A stretch of DNA of 64,000 nucleotides, taken from NCBI RefSeq assembly GCF_014897585.1, contig NZ_JABUXW010000002.1, positions 124,001 through 188,000 on the forward strand, in the 5' to 3' direction. A program made the translations under genes and the position numbers. The notes under the pieces are model-generated. The model searched no databases. It worked only from the letters and a program-made list of their open reading frames with translations, and was not told where the DNA came from. Of the stretch, positions 45,340 to 56,222 are shown one piece after another (the first letter of the stretch is position 1; each line of letters opens with the position of its first letter). Origin of the DNA: Brachybacterium tyrofermentans. GTDB taxonomy: Bacteria; Actinomycetota; Actinomycetes; Actinomycetales; Dermabacteraceae.

Positions 45340-45872
45340 CGTCCTGGCACCTCCGCCGCTCCGCGCACGTCGAGCCTCGAGGTGAACTCGCTCCGGTCCC
45401 TGCTGGTCATGAAGGGGTCCACGAGGTAGCGGCCGCGCACGATCTGCACCCGCATCACGCCTCGATCCGCGACCCGGTCCCGGGAGCCGACGAGAGCGGC
45501 GGCGCGCTCGGCCAGCAGCTGGCCGTCCCCGGCGAGCACGCGACGACGCACCTGCCTGCGCACGGCGTTGAGTCCCCCCGTGCCCAGGTAGGAGTAGTGC
45601 AGCGGCGCCACGGAGCCGTCCGCCTGCTCGCCGAGCAGATGGGTCACCCAGTAGTGCGACGCCCGTCTCCCGGAGAACATCGGATAGTGGCTGAAGGGGA
45701 AGGAGTCGCGCACGTTCTTCGCAGGGCCGAGACGACGGGCGGGCAGGGCGACCGCGGTCAGAAGGAGCCCGGCCAGCACCCCGGCGACCATGCGGGTCGC
45801 CGCGGTGTCTGCGATCGAAGCGCCCGGCGATGGCGCCCCGGAGTGGTTCCGAAAACCGGCTTCTTTGCTCAT
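45336..45872 (-). CDS. Hypothetical membrane-anchored protein paired with the HTTM gene
   Basis: A 178-residue protein with a single N-terminal membrane segment (VAGVLAGLLLTAVALPA) followed by RDSFPFSHYPMFSGRRASHYWVTHLLGEQADG and a basic C-terminal half, probably exposed outside. Not a family I can name. The ATGA overlap with the HTTM gene implies a joint role. A TATTGT -10 ends seven bases before ATG 45872. Confidence 0.7.
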   Translation of the reverse strand: MSKEAGFRNHSGAPSPGASIADTAATRMVAGVLAGLLLTAVALPARRLGPAKNVRDSFPFSHYPMFSGRRASHYWVTHLLGEQADGSVAPLHYSYLGTGGLNAVRRQVRRRVLAGDGQLLAERAAALVGSRDRVADRGVMRVQIVRGRYLVDPFMTSRDRSEFTSRLDVRGAAEVPGR

Positions 45873-45879
45873 GACCTGC

Positions 45880-45885
45880 ACAATA
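45880..45885 (-). promoter_or_regulatory. -10 element of a leaderless promoter (HTTM operon)
   Basis: TATTGT ends seven bases before the ATG at 45872, in an AT-rich patch that also contains a GCAC-AATA-GTGC inverted repeat. Confidence 0.45.
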
Positions 45886-46080
45886 GTGCTGTTTGATGAA
45901 AACGGGACGGGCGGGGATGAGACGTCCATGAGAGTCCTCTCAGGCACGCTCGGGGGCCCCGATCCGCGGTGCGCGACCCCCCGCCCCCGGTGAGGATCGA
46001 CCGTCCCTCCCCGAGGATCCACCGTCCACACCCCGACGACCCGTCCACGAAGGTCGGATCCGGTTGCCACACTGGGGGAC

Positions 46081-48384
46081 ATGGATTCCTCCCCGTCGAC
46101 CTCCCCCGCCGCCGCCACCGACCGTTCTGCTCTGCGGGCCGAGGCCCAGGAGGCGCTGCAGGCCCTGACCGGTCGGGCCGACGCCGATTTCCACGACGGC
46201 CAGTTCGAGGCGATCGCGGCACTCGTCGAGGAGCGCCGCCGGGTCCTGGTGGTCCAGCGCACCGGCTGGGGGAAGTCCGCGGTGTACTTCCTCGCGGCCC
46301 TGCTCCAGCGGCGACGGGGCTCCGGCCCCGCGCTGATCATCTCGCCGCTCATCGCCCTGATGCGCGACCAGGTGGCGGCCGCCCGTCGCGCCGGGGTACG
46401 GGCCGAGGCCATCAGCTCGGCGAATCCCACGCAGTGGTCCGATATCGAGAGCGCCCTGGATGCCGATCAGCTCGACGTGCTCCTCGTCTCCCCCGAGCGG
46501 CTGGTCAACCCGCGCTTCCGGGCCGAGCAGATGCCACGGCTGATCGAGCGCTGCGGGCTCCTGGTCATCGACGAGGCGCACTGCATCTCCGACTGGGGAC
46601 ACGACTTCCGCCCCGACTATCGCCGGCTGCGGGATCTGGTCGCCGAGCTCGGGGACGAGGTCCCGGTGCTGGCCACGACCGCGACGGCCAACTCCCGCGT
46701 GGTGGCCGACGTCGCCGAGCAGCTGGGGGTGCAGGCCGATGGCGCCGCCCCGGTGCTGACCCTGCGCGGCACGCTGACCCGTGACTCGCTGCGACTGGGC
46801 TGCCTGACCCTGCCCGATGACCGAGCCCGCCTGGAGTACCTCGCCCGGTATCTCGACGATCTGCCGGGCTCGGGGATCATCTACACCCTCACGGTCTCCG
46901 CAGCCGAGGACCTCGCCGATCTCCTGAACCGCCCGGGGCGCCGCGTCGTCGCCTATACCGGCCGTACCGACTCCGAGGAGCGCGCAGAGCTCGAACAGGC
47001 CCTCAAGGACAACGAGGTCAAGGCCCTCGCCGCGACGAGCGCGCTCGGGATGGGCTTCGACAAGCCGGACCTGGGATTCGTCGTGCATCTGGGAGCGCCC
47101 AGCTCCCCGGTGGCCTACTACCAGCAGGTGGGCCGTGCGGGTCGTGCCACCGACACCGCCGACGTCCTGCTCCTGCCGGGCCGCGAGGACCGAGCGATCT
47201 GGGAGTACTTCGCCACCGCCTCCATGCCCGCCCAGGCCGATGCGGACGCCGTGCTCGCCGAGCTCGGCGCAGCCGGGTCCCCGCTGTCCACGCCCGCGCT
47301 CGAGGCACGTGTGGACGTCAAGCGCAGCGCCCTCGAGCTGCTGCTCAAGGTGCTCGCCGTCGAAGGCGCGGTCGACTCCGTGCGCGGCGGCTGGGTCTCC
47401 ACCGGGGCGACCTGGGCCTATGACGCCCCTCGCTACGAGAACGTCGCCCGTGCGCGCCGAGAGGAGCAGCAGGCCATGCTCGACTACGAGAATCTGCAGC
47501 CCGGCGATCCGCAGCACTGCCGGATGATGTTCCTCGCCCGCCAGCTCGACGACGAGACGGCGACCCCCTGCGGTCGCTGCGACGTCTGCACCGACCCCTG
47601 GTACCCGGTGCCGGGATCGTCCCCGGCGCCTCGCACCAGGTCACTCGAGGACGCGCCGGCTGCGGGCGACGGCTCCGACGCCCCCGGCACGGCCCCCGTG
47701 GACCACGGTGACGACGATGCCTCCCGGGAGGCCGTCTCCCGCCTTCTGGATCGGGTCGGCGTCCCGATCGATCCGCGCAAGCAGTGGCCGCAGGGACTGG
47801 ACCGCGTGGGCGTCACCTCGGAGTCCGGGGGCCCGGTGCGCGGCAACATCCCGCCCGGGGAACGGTTGGAGGAGGGTCGGGCCCTCGCCCGTATGTCGGA
47901 CCTGGGCTGGGCGGTACCGCTGCGGAATCTGCTCACGGTCGATGAGCAGGGTCGGCGCGTGGATGCGGCCCTCACTCCGGCGATCGCGAACCGGGTCGTC
48001 GAGGTCCTCACGGACTGGGACTGGCGGCAGCGCCCCGCCGCGGTGATCGCCGTGCCCTCCATGACCCGGCCCGGTCTGGTGCGGGATCTGGGTGCCGGCA
48101 TCGCTCGGATCGGGAAGATGCAGGACCTCGGTCAGCTCGGACTCTCGCCCAGCGCGACCCCGCAGCGCGGAGCCCGCAACAGCGCGTTCCGGGTCGCCGC
48201 CCTGTGGGACCGCTTCACCATCCCCCCGGAGCTCGCCGAGCAGATCGTCGCGCTCGACGGTGCCCCGATCCTGCTGGTCGACGACGAGATCGACACCCGA
48301 TGGACGATGACGATCGCGGGGCGCCTGCTGCGCCGGTCAGGGTCCGGGCCCGTGCTGCCGCTGGCCCTCGCCCTGGTCAGCTGA
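46081..48384 (+). CDS. RecQ family DNA helicase with C-terminal phosphoribosyltransferase-like domain
   Basis: A 767-residue protein. Helicase core: Walker A VQRTGWGKSAVYF, IISPLIALMRDQV, Walker B LVIDEAHCISDWGHDFRPDYRRL, TTATAN, GFVVHLGAPSSPVAYYQQVGRAGRATD. A zinc cluster follows (HCRMMFLARQLDDETATPCGRCDVC). After an acidic linker the last about 200 residues are PRTase-like, with VIAVPSMTRPGLVRDLG and a PRPP-loop-like ILLVDDEIDTRWTMTIAGRLLRR. The core should unwind DNA 3'-5' in recombination or repair; the extra domain resembles ComF-type proteins. A CACACT hexamer ends seven bases before the ATG. Confidence 0.9.
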   Translation: MDSSPSTSPAAATDRSALRAEAQEALQALTGRADADFHDGQFEAIAALVEERRRVLVVQRTGWGKSAVYFLAALLQRRRGSGPALIISPLIALMRDQVAAARRAGVRAEAISSANPTQWSDIESALDADQLDVLLVSPERLVNPRFRAEQMPRLIERCGLLVIDEAHCISDWGHDFRPDYRRLRDLVAELGDEVPVLATTATANSRVVADVAEQLGVQADGAAPVLTLRGTLTRDSLRLGCLTLPDDRARLEYLARYLDDLPGSGIIYTLTVSAAEDLADLLNRPGRRVVAYTGRTDSEERAELEQALKDNEVKALAATSALGMGFDKPDLGFVVHLGAPSSPVAYYQQVGRAGRATDTADVLLLPGREDRAIWEYFATASMPAQADADAVLAELGAAGSPLSTPALEARVDVKRSALELLLKVLAVEGAVDSVRGGWVSTGATWAYDAPRYENVARARREEQQAMLDYENLQPGDPQHCRMMFLARQLDDETATPCGRCDVCTDPWYPVPGSSPAPRTRSLEDAPAAGDGSDAPGTAPVDHGDDDASREAVSRLLDRVGVPIDPRKQWPQGLDRVGVTSESGGPVRGNIPPGERLEEGRALARMSDLGWAVPLRNLLTVDEQGRRVDAALTPAIANRVVEVLTDWDWRQRPAAVIAVPSMTRPGLVRDLGAGIARIGKMQDLGQLGLSPSATPQRGARNSAFRVAALWDRFTIPPELAEQIVALDGAPILLVDDEIDTRWTMTIAGRLLRRSGSGPVLPLALALVS

Positions 48385-48416
48385 GCAGCGCGCCCAGCCG
48401 GCATGCGGCCACCGCT

Positions 48417-48437
48417 GACGCGGGGCCGGCCCGCGTC
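48417..48437. terminator. Bidirectional terminator hairpin
   Basis: GACGCGGG/CCCGCGTC, 8-bp perfect stem with a 5-base loop, between convergent recQ-like and secreted-protein genes. Confidence 0.65.
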
Positions 48438-48444
48438 TGCTCTC

Positions 48445-48484
48445 GTCGACCGTCGTCAGCTGTGGTCGACCGTCATCAGCTGTA
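48445..48484. repeat. 20-bp direct duplication at the 3' end of the secreted-protein gene
   Basis: Two adjacent 20-bp copies (48445-48464 and 48465-48484), 18 of 20 identical. The second contains the stop codon of the minus-strand gene ending at 48476. Confidence 0.75.
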
Positions 48485-49726
48485 GTCGCCCTGCTTCACC
48501 GCGAACACCGGGCGGTCGCCCTTCTCCTCCTTGAGGCACCACAGCAGGTCCGGTCCGTCGGCGTCCTCCCAGTAGCTCAGGGACTCCCCCCAGGAGACCC
48601 ACGGCTTCGAGGTCATCGCCCCTGAACCGGACCAGTGGTGCAACGTCTTGTTGTGGGAGTCGTTGAACCACCAGCGCCCATTGTGGGAGGCCACGCCGTT
48701 GAGGTAGTGCAGAGGGACGTCGAGCGCCTCGGTCGCCGTGGTCGTCCCGGCGAACGTGTGCTTCCCCTCCGCGAAGGGGAAGCGGACCGCTCGTGTGGGT
48801 CCTTCGGGGTAGTCCCCGTCGCAGTCCACACAGCGGTACTCGGTCATGACGATCGATCGGCTCACGCGGTCCAGGGAGATCGTGGACCACACCAGCTTCT
48901 CCGTGCCTCCCGCGACCTCCGAGTCGATCCTCCCGACCTGCGGCAGCACGTAGGCGTAGTTGTGCGCATAGAAGGTGTCCCCCTCCCTGCCGATCTGGTC
49001 CTTGGTCCCGCCGGTGTCGGTGGTGACGATCCTGCTCATGTCGAACACCCTCATGCCAGAGCCGGTGTCCGCGACATAGAGCAGATCCCCGTACCAGGCG
49101 ATCCCGCCGACGTGGATCTCCACGTCCTCGAAGCTCGGCTCGGCCGCGGTGCCGTTGGGCTCGACCAGCAGGATCCGCCGATAGGAGTTCGGATGATTCG
49201 CATCCCAGTCGATGAGGTTGATGCGGCTGCCCTTGGGCGAATTGTTGTAGAAGCTCACGGCGATGACCTGTCGCCCGTCGTACCGGCCGTTGCCCGCTGT
49301 GCCGACGGAGTCACGACTGGTGGTGATCCCCTGCGGAGCGACGTCGGGGTCGTTCTCGTCGCTCGGGGCGAAGCGGAAACCGTGCACCTGGTCGTCCAGG
49401 ACCCGCGCCTCGGTGCGGTCGTGGTTCGCGGTGTCCATGACCTCGCTGACGCCCGCCGACCCGGCCTGCTCCAGCAGCGCCTCGACCCTCGTCGTGTACT
49501 CGCTGTAGTCGGCCGTGAGGGTGAAGTCCGTCGGATCGAGCGTGCTCGGGGCTGCGGCCTGGGCGGGGTCGGCCAGGGCAGGAGCGGCCAATGCTCCGCC
49601 GGACGCGGTGAGGGCCCCGAGGAGGCCTGCCCCACGCAGCACAGCACGTCGGTCGACGCCACGGCGGGACACCCCCTCGCCGGACTCCTCGGACGTCATG
49701 GACGGTTCGGGGTTCCGGATGCTCAT
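48476..49726 (-). CDS. Tat-exported protein of unknown function
   Basis: A 416-residue protein with a twin-arginine signal (VDRRAVLRGAGLLGALTASGGALAAPALA, residues about 24-55). The mature part looks like a beta-propeller-type repeat fold: HGFRFAPSDENDP, QVIAVSFYNN, RILLVEPNG, VHVGGIAWYGDLLYVADTGSGMRVFDMSRI, LNGVASHNGRWWFNDS. A CVDC pair lies in the C-terminal half. No catalytic motif recognised. GGAAGG lies about ten bases before ATG 49726. Stands alone between convergent recQ-like and upstream ligA. Confidence 0.75.
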   Translation of the reverse strand: MSIRNPEPSMTSEESGEGVSRRGVDRRAVLRGAGLLGALTASGGALAAPALADPAQAAAPSTLDPTDFTLTADYSEYTTRVEALLEQAGSAGVSEVMDTANHDRTEARVLDDQVHGFRFAPSDENDPDVAPQGITTSRDSVGTAGNGRYDGRQVIAVSFYNNSPKGSRINLIDWDANHPNSYRRILLVEPNGTAAEPSFEDVEIHVGGIAWYGDLLYVADTGSGMRVFDMSRIVTTDTGGTKDQIGREGDTFYAHNYAYVLPQVGRIDSEVAGGTEKLVWSTISLDRVSRSIVMTEYRCVDCDGDYPEGPTRAVRFPFAEGKHTFAGTTTATEALDVPLHYLNGVASHNGRWWFNDSHNKTLHHWSGSGAMTSKPWVSWGESLSYWEDADGPDLLWCLKEEKGDRPVFAVKQGDYS

Positions 49727-49817
49727 GGTCGAGCAGCCTTCCTGTCGGGTGCGTTGTGGCGCGCACCACGCTCCCACGGCTGCTGAGGGATGTCGAGGGG
49801 TCCGACGATCTGGGCCG

Positions 49818-52520
<2,703 letters not shown>

Positions 52521-53645
52521 TCAGCTCGAGACCCTCTCGGCCCAGGTCGGTGCCACGCGCAGGAGCCCCTCGATCGCGCCCTCGTCCAGCAGCGTGGAGA
52601 GCTCGGGCTGGGCCGACGGGTCGATGCGACCGGTATGGACCTCGTGGGAGACGCCGGTGTTCGCGAGCAGGGTGCAGCCAGCCGCCTCGGCGTCGCTGTA
52701 GCCCAGACGGTTCCAGATCCCCAGGAGCCTCTCGAGCTCCGGGTCGAGCTTCCCACCCGGTCGCGGATCCACGACGATCTCGAAGCTGCATCCGGCGTCA
52801 CGGGCCTCGGCGACGCCCTCCCACAGCGCGCGGCCCTCCGGGGTCTCCAGGGTCGGCATGCGGCGCGGGCCGAGCGTCATCCGGCTCACCCCGGCGTCGC
52901 GGGCGGCGCGGAGCAGCTCGAGATTCGCCCCGACCCCGAGGGTGATCATGCCCGGCTCGAGACCGCCGTCCTCCAGGGAGACGACCAGGCTGCGCCAGAG
53001 CATCCCGATCTCGGGAGCCGGGACCGCCGGATAGTTGCGTCGGCCCGACGGCGTGGAGATGCGCCCGGCGTGCACACCGGCGACGGCGTCCTCGCGCAGC
53101 AGCAGGTGGGGACGGGCCCCGGGGACGCGCTCGCGCAGCTCCGCGAGATGGTCGAGCAGCCCCTCGGCCAGCAGCAGCGGGAGGTCGCGCACCGCCCCGC
53201 GGTCGGCCAGGGTCCGCTCCCCCGAGTTGAGGAAGGTGGCACCGGCCAGGGATATGGGCCCCAGCGCGGTCGTCATCAGCGGGCCCTCGTAGCCGAGCAG
53301 GGCGATGCGTGCCGCGTCGAGCAGGCGGGCGCGCAGCTCACGGGCATGCTGCCAGGCTCGACCCATGCCAGGGCCCAGGCGCCATCCGTAGCTGACGAGA
53401 TCGCCGGTGGTCTCGGCGAGCAGTGCGAGGGTGGCCGGCAGCAGATGGTCCGTCTCATCGGTGCCGAGCGCCGCAGGAAGGTAGAGCCGGGTGGCGATCT
53501 GCTCCTCGACGTCGTCCCCGAGCAGCGACCGCAGCCGCATCAGCGCAGCCAGGTGCGGATCGTCGGGCAGCCCCAGACGGGCGGCCTCCAGGGGTGTGGG
53601 GGCACGGAACGTGCCGTCCCCCGTCAGGGTCACCAGGGGTGTCAT
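52521..53645 (-). CDS. UROD/MetE-like protein
   Basis: A 374-residue TIM-barrel protein related to the catalytic half of cobalamin-independent methionine synthase (FGPMTTALGPISL-type loop LLGYEGPLMTTALGPISLAGAT, HLLLREDAVAGVHAGRI, LITLGVGANLELLRAA, IWNRLGYSDAEAAGCTLLANTGV). In actinobacteria a homologue sits between mnmA and ligA (e.g. the Rv3015c region of M. tuberculosis), without a proven methyltransferase activity. Too short to be full MetE (about 750). Overlaps the mnmA stop by four bases. Confidence 0.78.
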   Translation of the reverse strand: MTPLVTLTGDGTFRAPTPLEAARLGLPDDPHLAALMRLRSLLGDDVEEQIATRLYLPAALGTDETDHLLPATLALLAETTGDLVSYGWRLGPGMGRAWQHARELRARLLDAARIALLGYEGPLMTTALGPISLAGATFLNSGERTLADRGAVRDLPLLLAEGLLDHLAELRERVPGARPHLLLREDAVAGVHAGRISTPSGRRNYPAVPAPEIGMLWRSLVVSLEDGGLEPGMITLGVGANLELLRAARDAGVSRMTLGPRRMPTLETPEGRALWEGVAEARDAGCSFEIVVDPRPGGKLDPELERLLGIWNRLGYSDAEAAGCTLLANTGVSHEVHTGRIDPSAQPELSTLLDEGAIEGLLRVAPTWAERVSS

Positions 53646-54748
53646 GCGCGTCGCTCCAGGGTCGCAGCGGCGATCACGCGGTCACCGTCGTACAGGACGA
53701 GGGTCTGACCGGGCGCGACGCCGCGGATCGGGGTCTCGAGGCCTACTCGCAGGCTCGGGCCGTGGGCCGGTTTCGCGGCGGAGGACTCCGGGGCCTCGAG
53801 GATCCGGGCCGGGGTGGCCTCGCCGTGCGCACGGATCTGGGCGCGCACCTCGCGGCCCGCGCTCAGCGGTTCGAAGGACACCACATCGGTGGCGATCAGC
53901 TCACGGGTGGAGAGCAGCTCCGCGGCGCCGACGACGACCTGGCGGGAGGACGGATCGATGTCGACGACATAGCGCGGGGCCCCGTCGGCCGCCGGCTGCT
54001 GGATGCCCAGCCCCTTGCGCTGGCCGATCGTGAAGCCGTGGGTGCCGCGGTGCGTACCGATCACGGCGCCGCTGTCGTCGAGGATCTCTCCGGGGTCAGC
54101 CCCGAGGTTGCGTTCGAGGAAGCCCCGGGTGTCCCCATCGGCGACGAAGCAGATGTCGTAGCTGTCCGGCTTGGTCGAGACGCCGAGGCCGCGCTTGCGC
54201 GCCTCCTCGCGCACCTCGTCCTTGGTCTCGTACTCACCCAGCGGGAAGAGGGAGCGGCCCACGGCCTCCGGACCCATCACGGCCAGGACATAGGACTGGT
54301 CCTTGGCCATGTTGCGGGAACGGTGCAAGGAGGGGGTGCCCGCGGGCCCGTCGGTGCGGATCGAGGCGTAGTGCCCGGTGCAGACGGCGTCGAAGCCGAG
54401 CAGCGTGGCGCGCTCCATGAGCGAGGCGAACTTGATGCGCTCGTTGCAGCGCACGCAGGGGTTGGGCGTGCGCCCGGCGGCGTACTCGCTCAGGAAGTCC
54501 TCGACGACCAGGTCGTGGAAGTCGTCCGAGAGGTCCCAGACGTAGTACGGGATCCCGATGCGATCTGCCGCCCGGCGAGCATCCGAGGCATCCTCGACGG
54601 TGCAGCAGCCCCGCGAGCCGGTGCGCCGCTGATCGCGGTTCTTGGACAGGGCCATATGGACGCCGACGACCTCATGGCCCGCCTCCGCCGCCCGGGCTGC
54701 AGCCACCGCCGAATCGACTCCGCCGCTCATCGCCGCCAGCACCTTCAT
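53642..54748 (-). CDS. mnmA: tRNA 2-thiouridine synthase
   Basis: A 368-residue tRNA-specific 2-thiouridylase acting on U34 of Lys, Glu and Gln tRNAs. PP-loop VLAAMSGGVDSAVAA, VGVHMAL, NPCVRCNERIKF (catalytic Cys), TGHYASI, KDQSYVLAVMG, and the second catalytic cysteine in YDICFVADG. The sulfur donor is probably the adjacent cysteine desulfurase. ATG 54748 has AAGGGG eight bases upstream and starts just before conserved sequence; an in-frame ATG at 54781 is an alternative. Confidence 0.96.
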   Translation of the reverse strand: MKVLAAMSGGVDSAVAAARAAEAGHEVVGVHMALSKNRDQRRTGSRGCCTVEDASDARRAADRIGIPYYVWDLSDDFHDLVVEDFLSEYAAGRTPNPCVRCNERIKFASLMERATLLGFDAVCTGHYASIRTDGPAGTPSLHRSRNMAKDQSYVLAVMGPEAVGRSLFPLGEYETKDEVREEARKRGLGVSTKPDSYDICFVADGDTRGFLERNLGADPGEILDDSGAVIGTHRGTHGFTIGQRKGLGIQQPAADGAPRYVVDIDPSSRQVVVGAAELLSTRELIATDVVSFEPLSAGREVRAQIRAHGEATPARILEAPESSAAKPAHGPSLRVGLETPIRGVAPGQTLVLYDGDRVIAAATLERRA

Positions 54749-54844
54749 CGCCGCGCCCCCTTCCTCACCGTCATACGCCATCTGCTGGATCGTCGTGATC
54801 CCGGCAGCTGGTGAGCACCAGAGGGCCCTGGATCCGACCCGTCG

Positions 54845-54850
54845 AGTCTA
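54845..54850 (-). promoter_or_regulatory. Possible -10 element for mnmA
   Basis: TAGACT lies in the 217-base gap about 96 bases before mnmA, with a poor GTGTCG -35 17 bases upstream. It may allow mnmA-MetE-like transcription independent of the upstream operon. Confidence 0.3.
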
Positions 54851-54938
54851 CGGATGGCACAGGTTCGCGACACGTGACGGGAACGTGAGATGTGCCCCGC
54901 TGCGGCGGGAGCTCTCTGGTGGTCCCGTGACCGTCCCC

Positions 54939-54967
54939 CGGGTGATCCCGGGTGATCCCGGGCGATC
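54939..54967. repeat. 10-bp tandem repeat CGGGTGATCC x2.9
   Basis: Two perfect units and a degenerate third at the 3' end of the cysteine desulfurase gene and in the following gap. Confidence 0.7.
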
Positions 54968-56153
54968 AGCCGAACAGCGCACCGACCGCCCGGGCTCGGC
55001 GCAGCGACTCCGGAAGCGCCTGCAGGAGCACGTCGACGTCCTGGTCGGTGCTGGTCCAGCCCAGCGACAGGCGCAGCGCGCCCCGGGCGTCCTCCTCCGA
55101 GAGTCCCATCGCCGCCAGCACGGGGCTGGCCTGGGTGACGCCCGCCGAGCAGGCCGACCCTGCCGAGGAGTCCACTCCCCGTTCGTCCAGCAGGAACAGC
55201 AGCGAGTCCGAATGCGCGCCCGGGAACACCACGTGCACGATGTGCCCGGACTGCGGCGACTCCTCGGAGAGGGTCAGCCGTGCGCTCGAGTCGATCTGCC
55301 GGATCCCGTCGCGCAGCCTCCGGGCGAGCGCGCGGATCCGCCGGCTCTCCTGCTCCCGGTCACGCACCGTCTCCTGGAGCGCCGCCGCGAAGGCGGCGGC
55401 CAGCGCCAGATCCAGCGTCCCGGAGCGCACGCCCCGCTGCTGGCCTCCGCCGGTGCTGGTCGTGCCGAAGGGAACGTCGGGCTTCGCCACCAGCACTCCC
55501 ACCCCCACCGGGGCGCCGATCTTGTGCCCGGACAACGACATCAGGTCGATGTCGTCCCAGGATGGACGCCGCACATGCCCCACGCCCTGCACCGCATCGG
55601 TGTGGACGAGCGTGCCGTGGGCCCGGGCGATCGCGGCGAGAGCCGCCAGGTCCTGGAGGGCACCGGTCTCGTTGTTCACCAGCGCCGTGCTCATCACGCT
55701 CACCGCGCCATCGGCGAGGGCGTCGGCCGCGCGGTCCGCCTGCAGGATGCCCTGGTCGTCCACCGGCAGCAGACGCGCCTCGATCGAAGGGGTCAGCGCC
55801 TGGAGCGAGCGCGCCGTCGCGACCACCGCCGGATGATCGGTCGCCGCGACCGCCACGGCGGTGCGGGAGCTGTCCGCGGCGACCGCCCCGGTCGCCACCG
55901 CCCGGATCGCGAGGTTGTCCGCCTCGGTCCCCCCGGAGGTCATGATCAGCCAGCTGCGCGGCACCTCGAGGAGCTCGGCGATGAGCTCCAGGGCGTCGTC
56001 CAGGACCGCTCTCGCCCGGCGCCCTGTGGCGTGCACGGACGACGGATTGCCCTGCACGAGCGATGCCTCGACGAAGGCCTCGCGAGCTGCCGGTCGCAGC
56101 ACCGAGGTCGCCGCGTGATCGAGATAGGCGCGCCGCTCACCATCTGCGCTCAT
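54966..56153 (-). CDS. Cysteine desulfurase (NifS/IscS family)
   Basis: A 395-residue class V aminotransferase-fold enzyme releasing sulfur from cysteine. YLDHAATSVLRPAAREAF at the N-terminus, MTSGGTEADNLAIRA, VNNETGALQDL, HTDAVQGVGHV, PLP lysine in LSGHKIGAPVGVG, and the catalytic cysteine in SSAGSACSAGVTQASPVL. ATG 56153 starts nine residues before the conserved YLDHAAT. An upstream ATG (56228) or GTG (56225) overlapping the preceding stop would add a Ser-Ala repeat extension and cannot be excluded. It likely feeds MnmA. Confidence 0.92.
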   Translation of the reverse strand: MSADGERRAYLDHAATSVLRPAAREAFVEASLVQGNPSSVHATGRRARAVLDDALELIAELLEVPRSWLIMTSGGTEADNLAIRAVATGAVAADSSRTAVAVAATDHPAVVATARSLQALTPSIEARLLPVDDQGILQADRAADALADGAVSVMSTALVNNETGALQDLAALAAIARAHGTLVHTDAVQGVGHVRRPSWDDIDLMSLSGHKIGAPVGVGVLVAKPDVPFGTTSTGGGQQRGVRSGTLDLALAAAFAAALQETVRDREQESRRIRALARRLRDGIRQIDSSARLTLSEESPQSGHIVHVVFPGAHSDSLLFLLDERGVDSSAGSACSAGVTQASPVLAAMGLSEEDARGALRLSLGWTSTDQDVDVLLQALPESLRRARAVGALFG

Positions 56154-56192
56154 CGCCCCGTCCGGCGCGGCGGCGCGACTGCTGTCGCTATC

Positions 56193-56222
56193 GCTGGCAC
56201 TGGCGCTGGCGCTGGCGCTGCT
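56193..56222. repeat. 6-bp tandem repeat, GCTGGC-type x5
   Basis: Imperfect six-base units at the junction of the TPR-like and cysteine desulfurase genes. On the minus strand they read as Ser-Ala codons in the possible N-terminal extension of the desulfurase. Confidence 0.75.
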
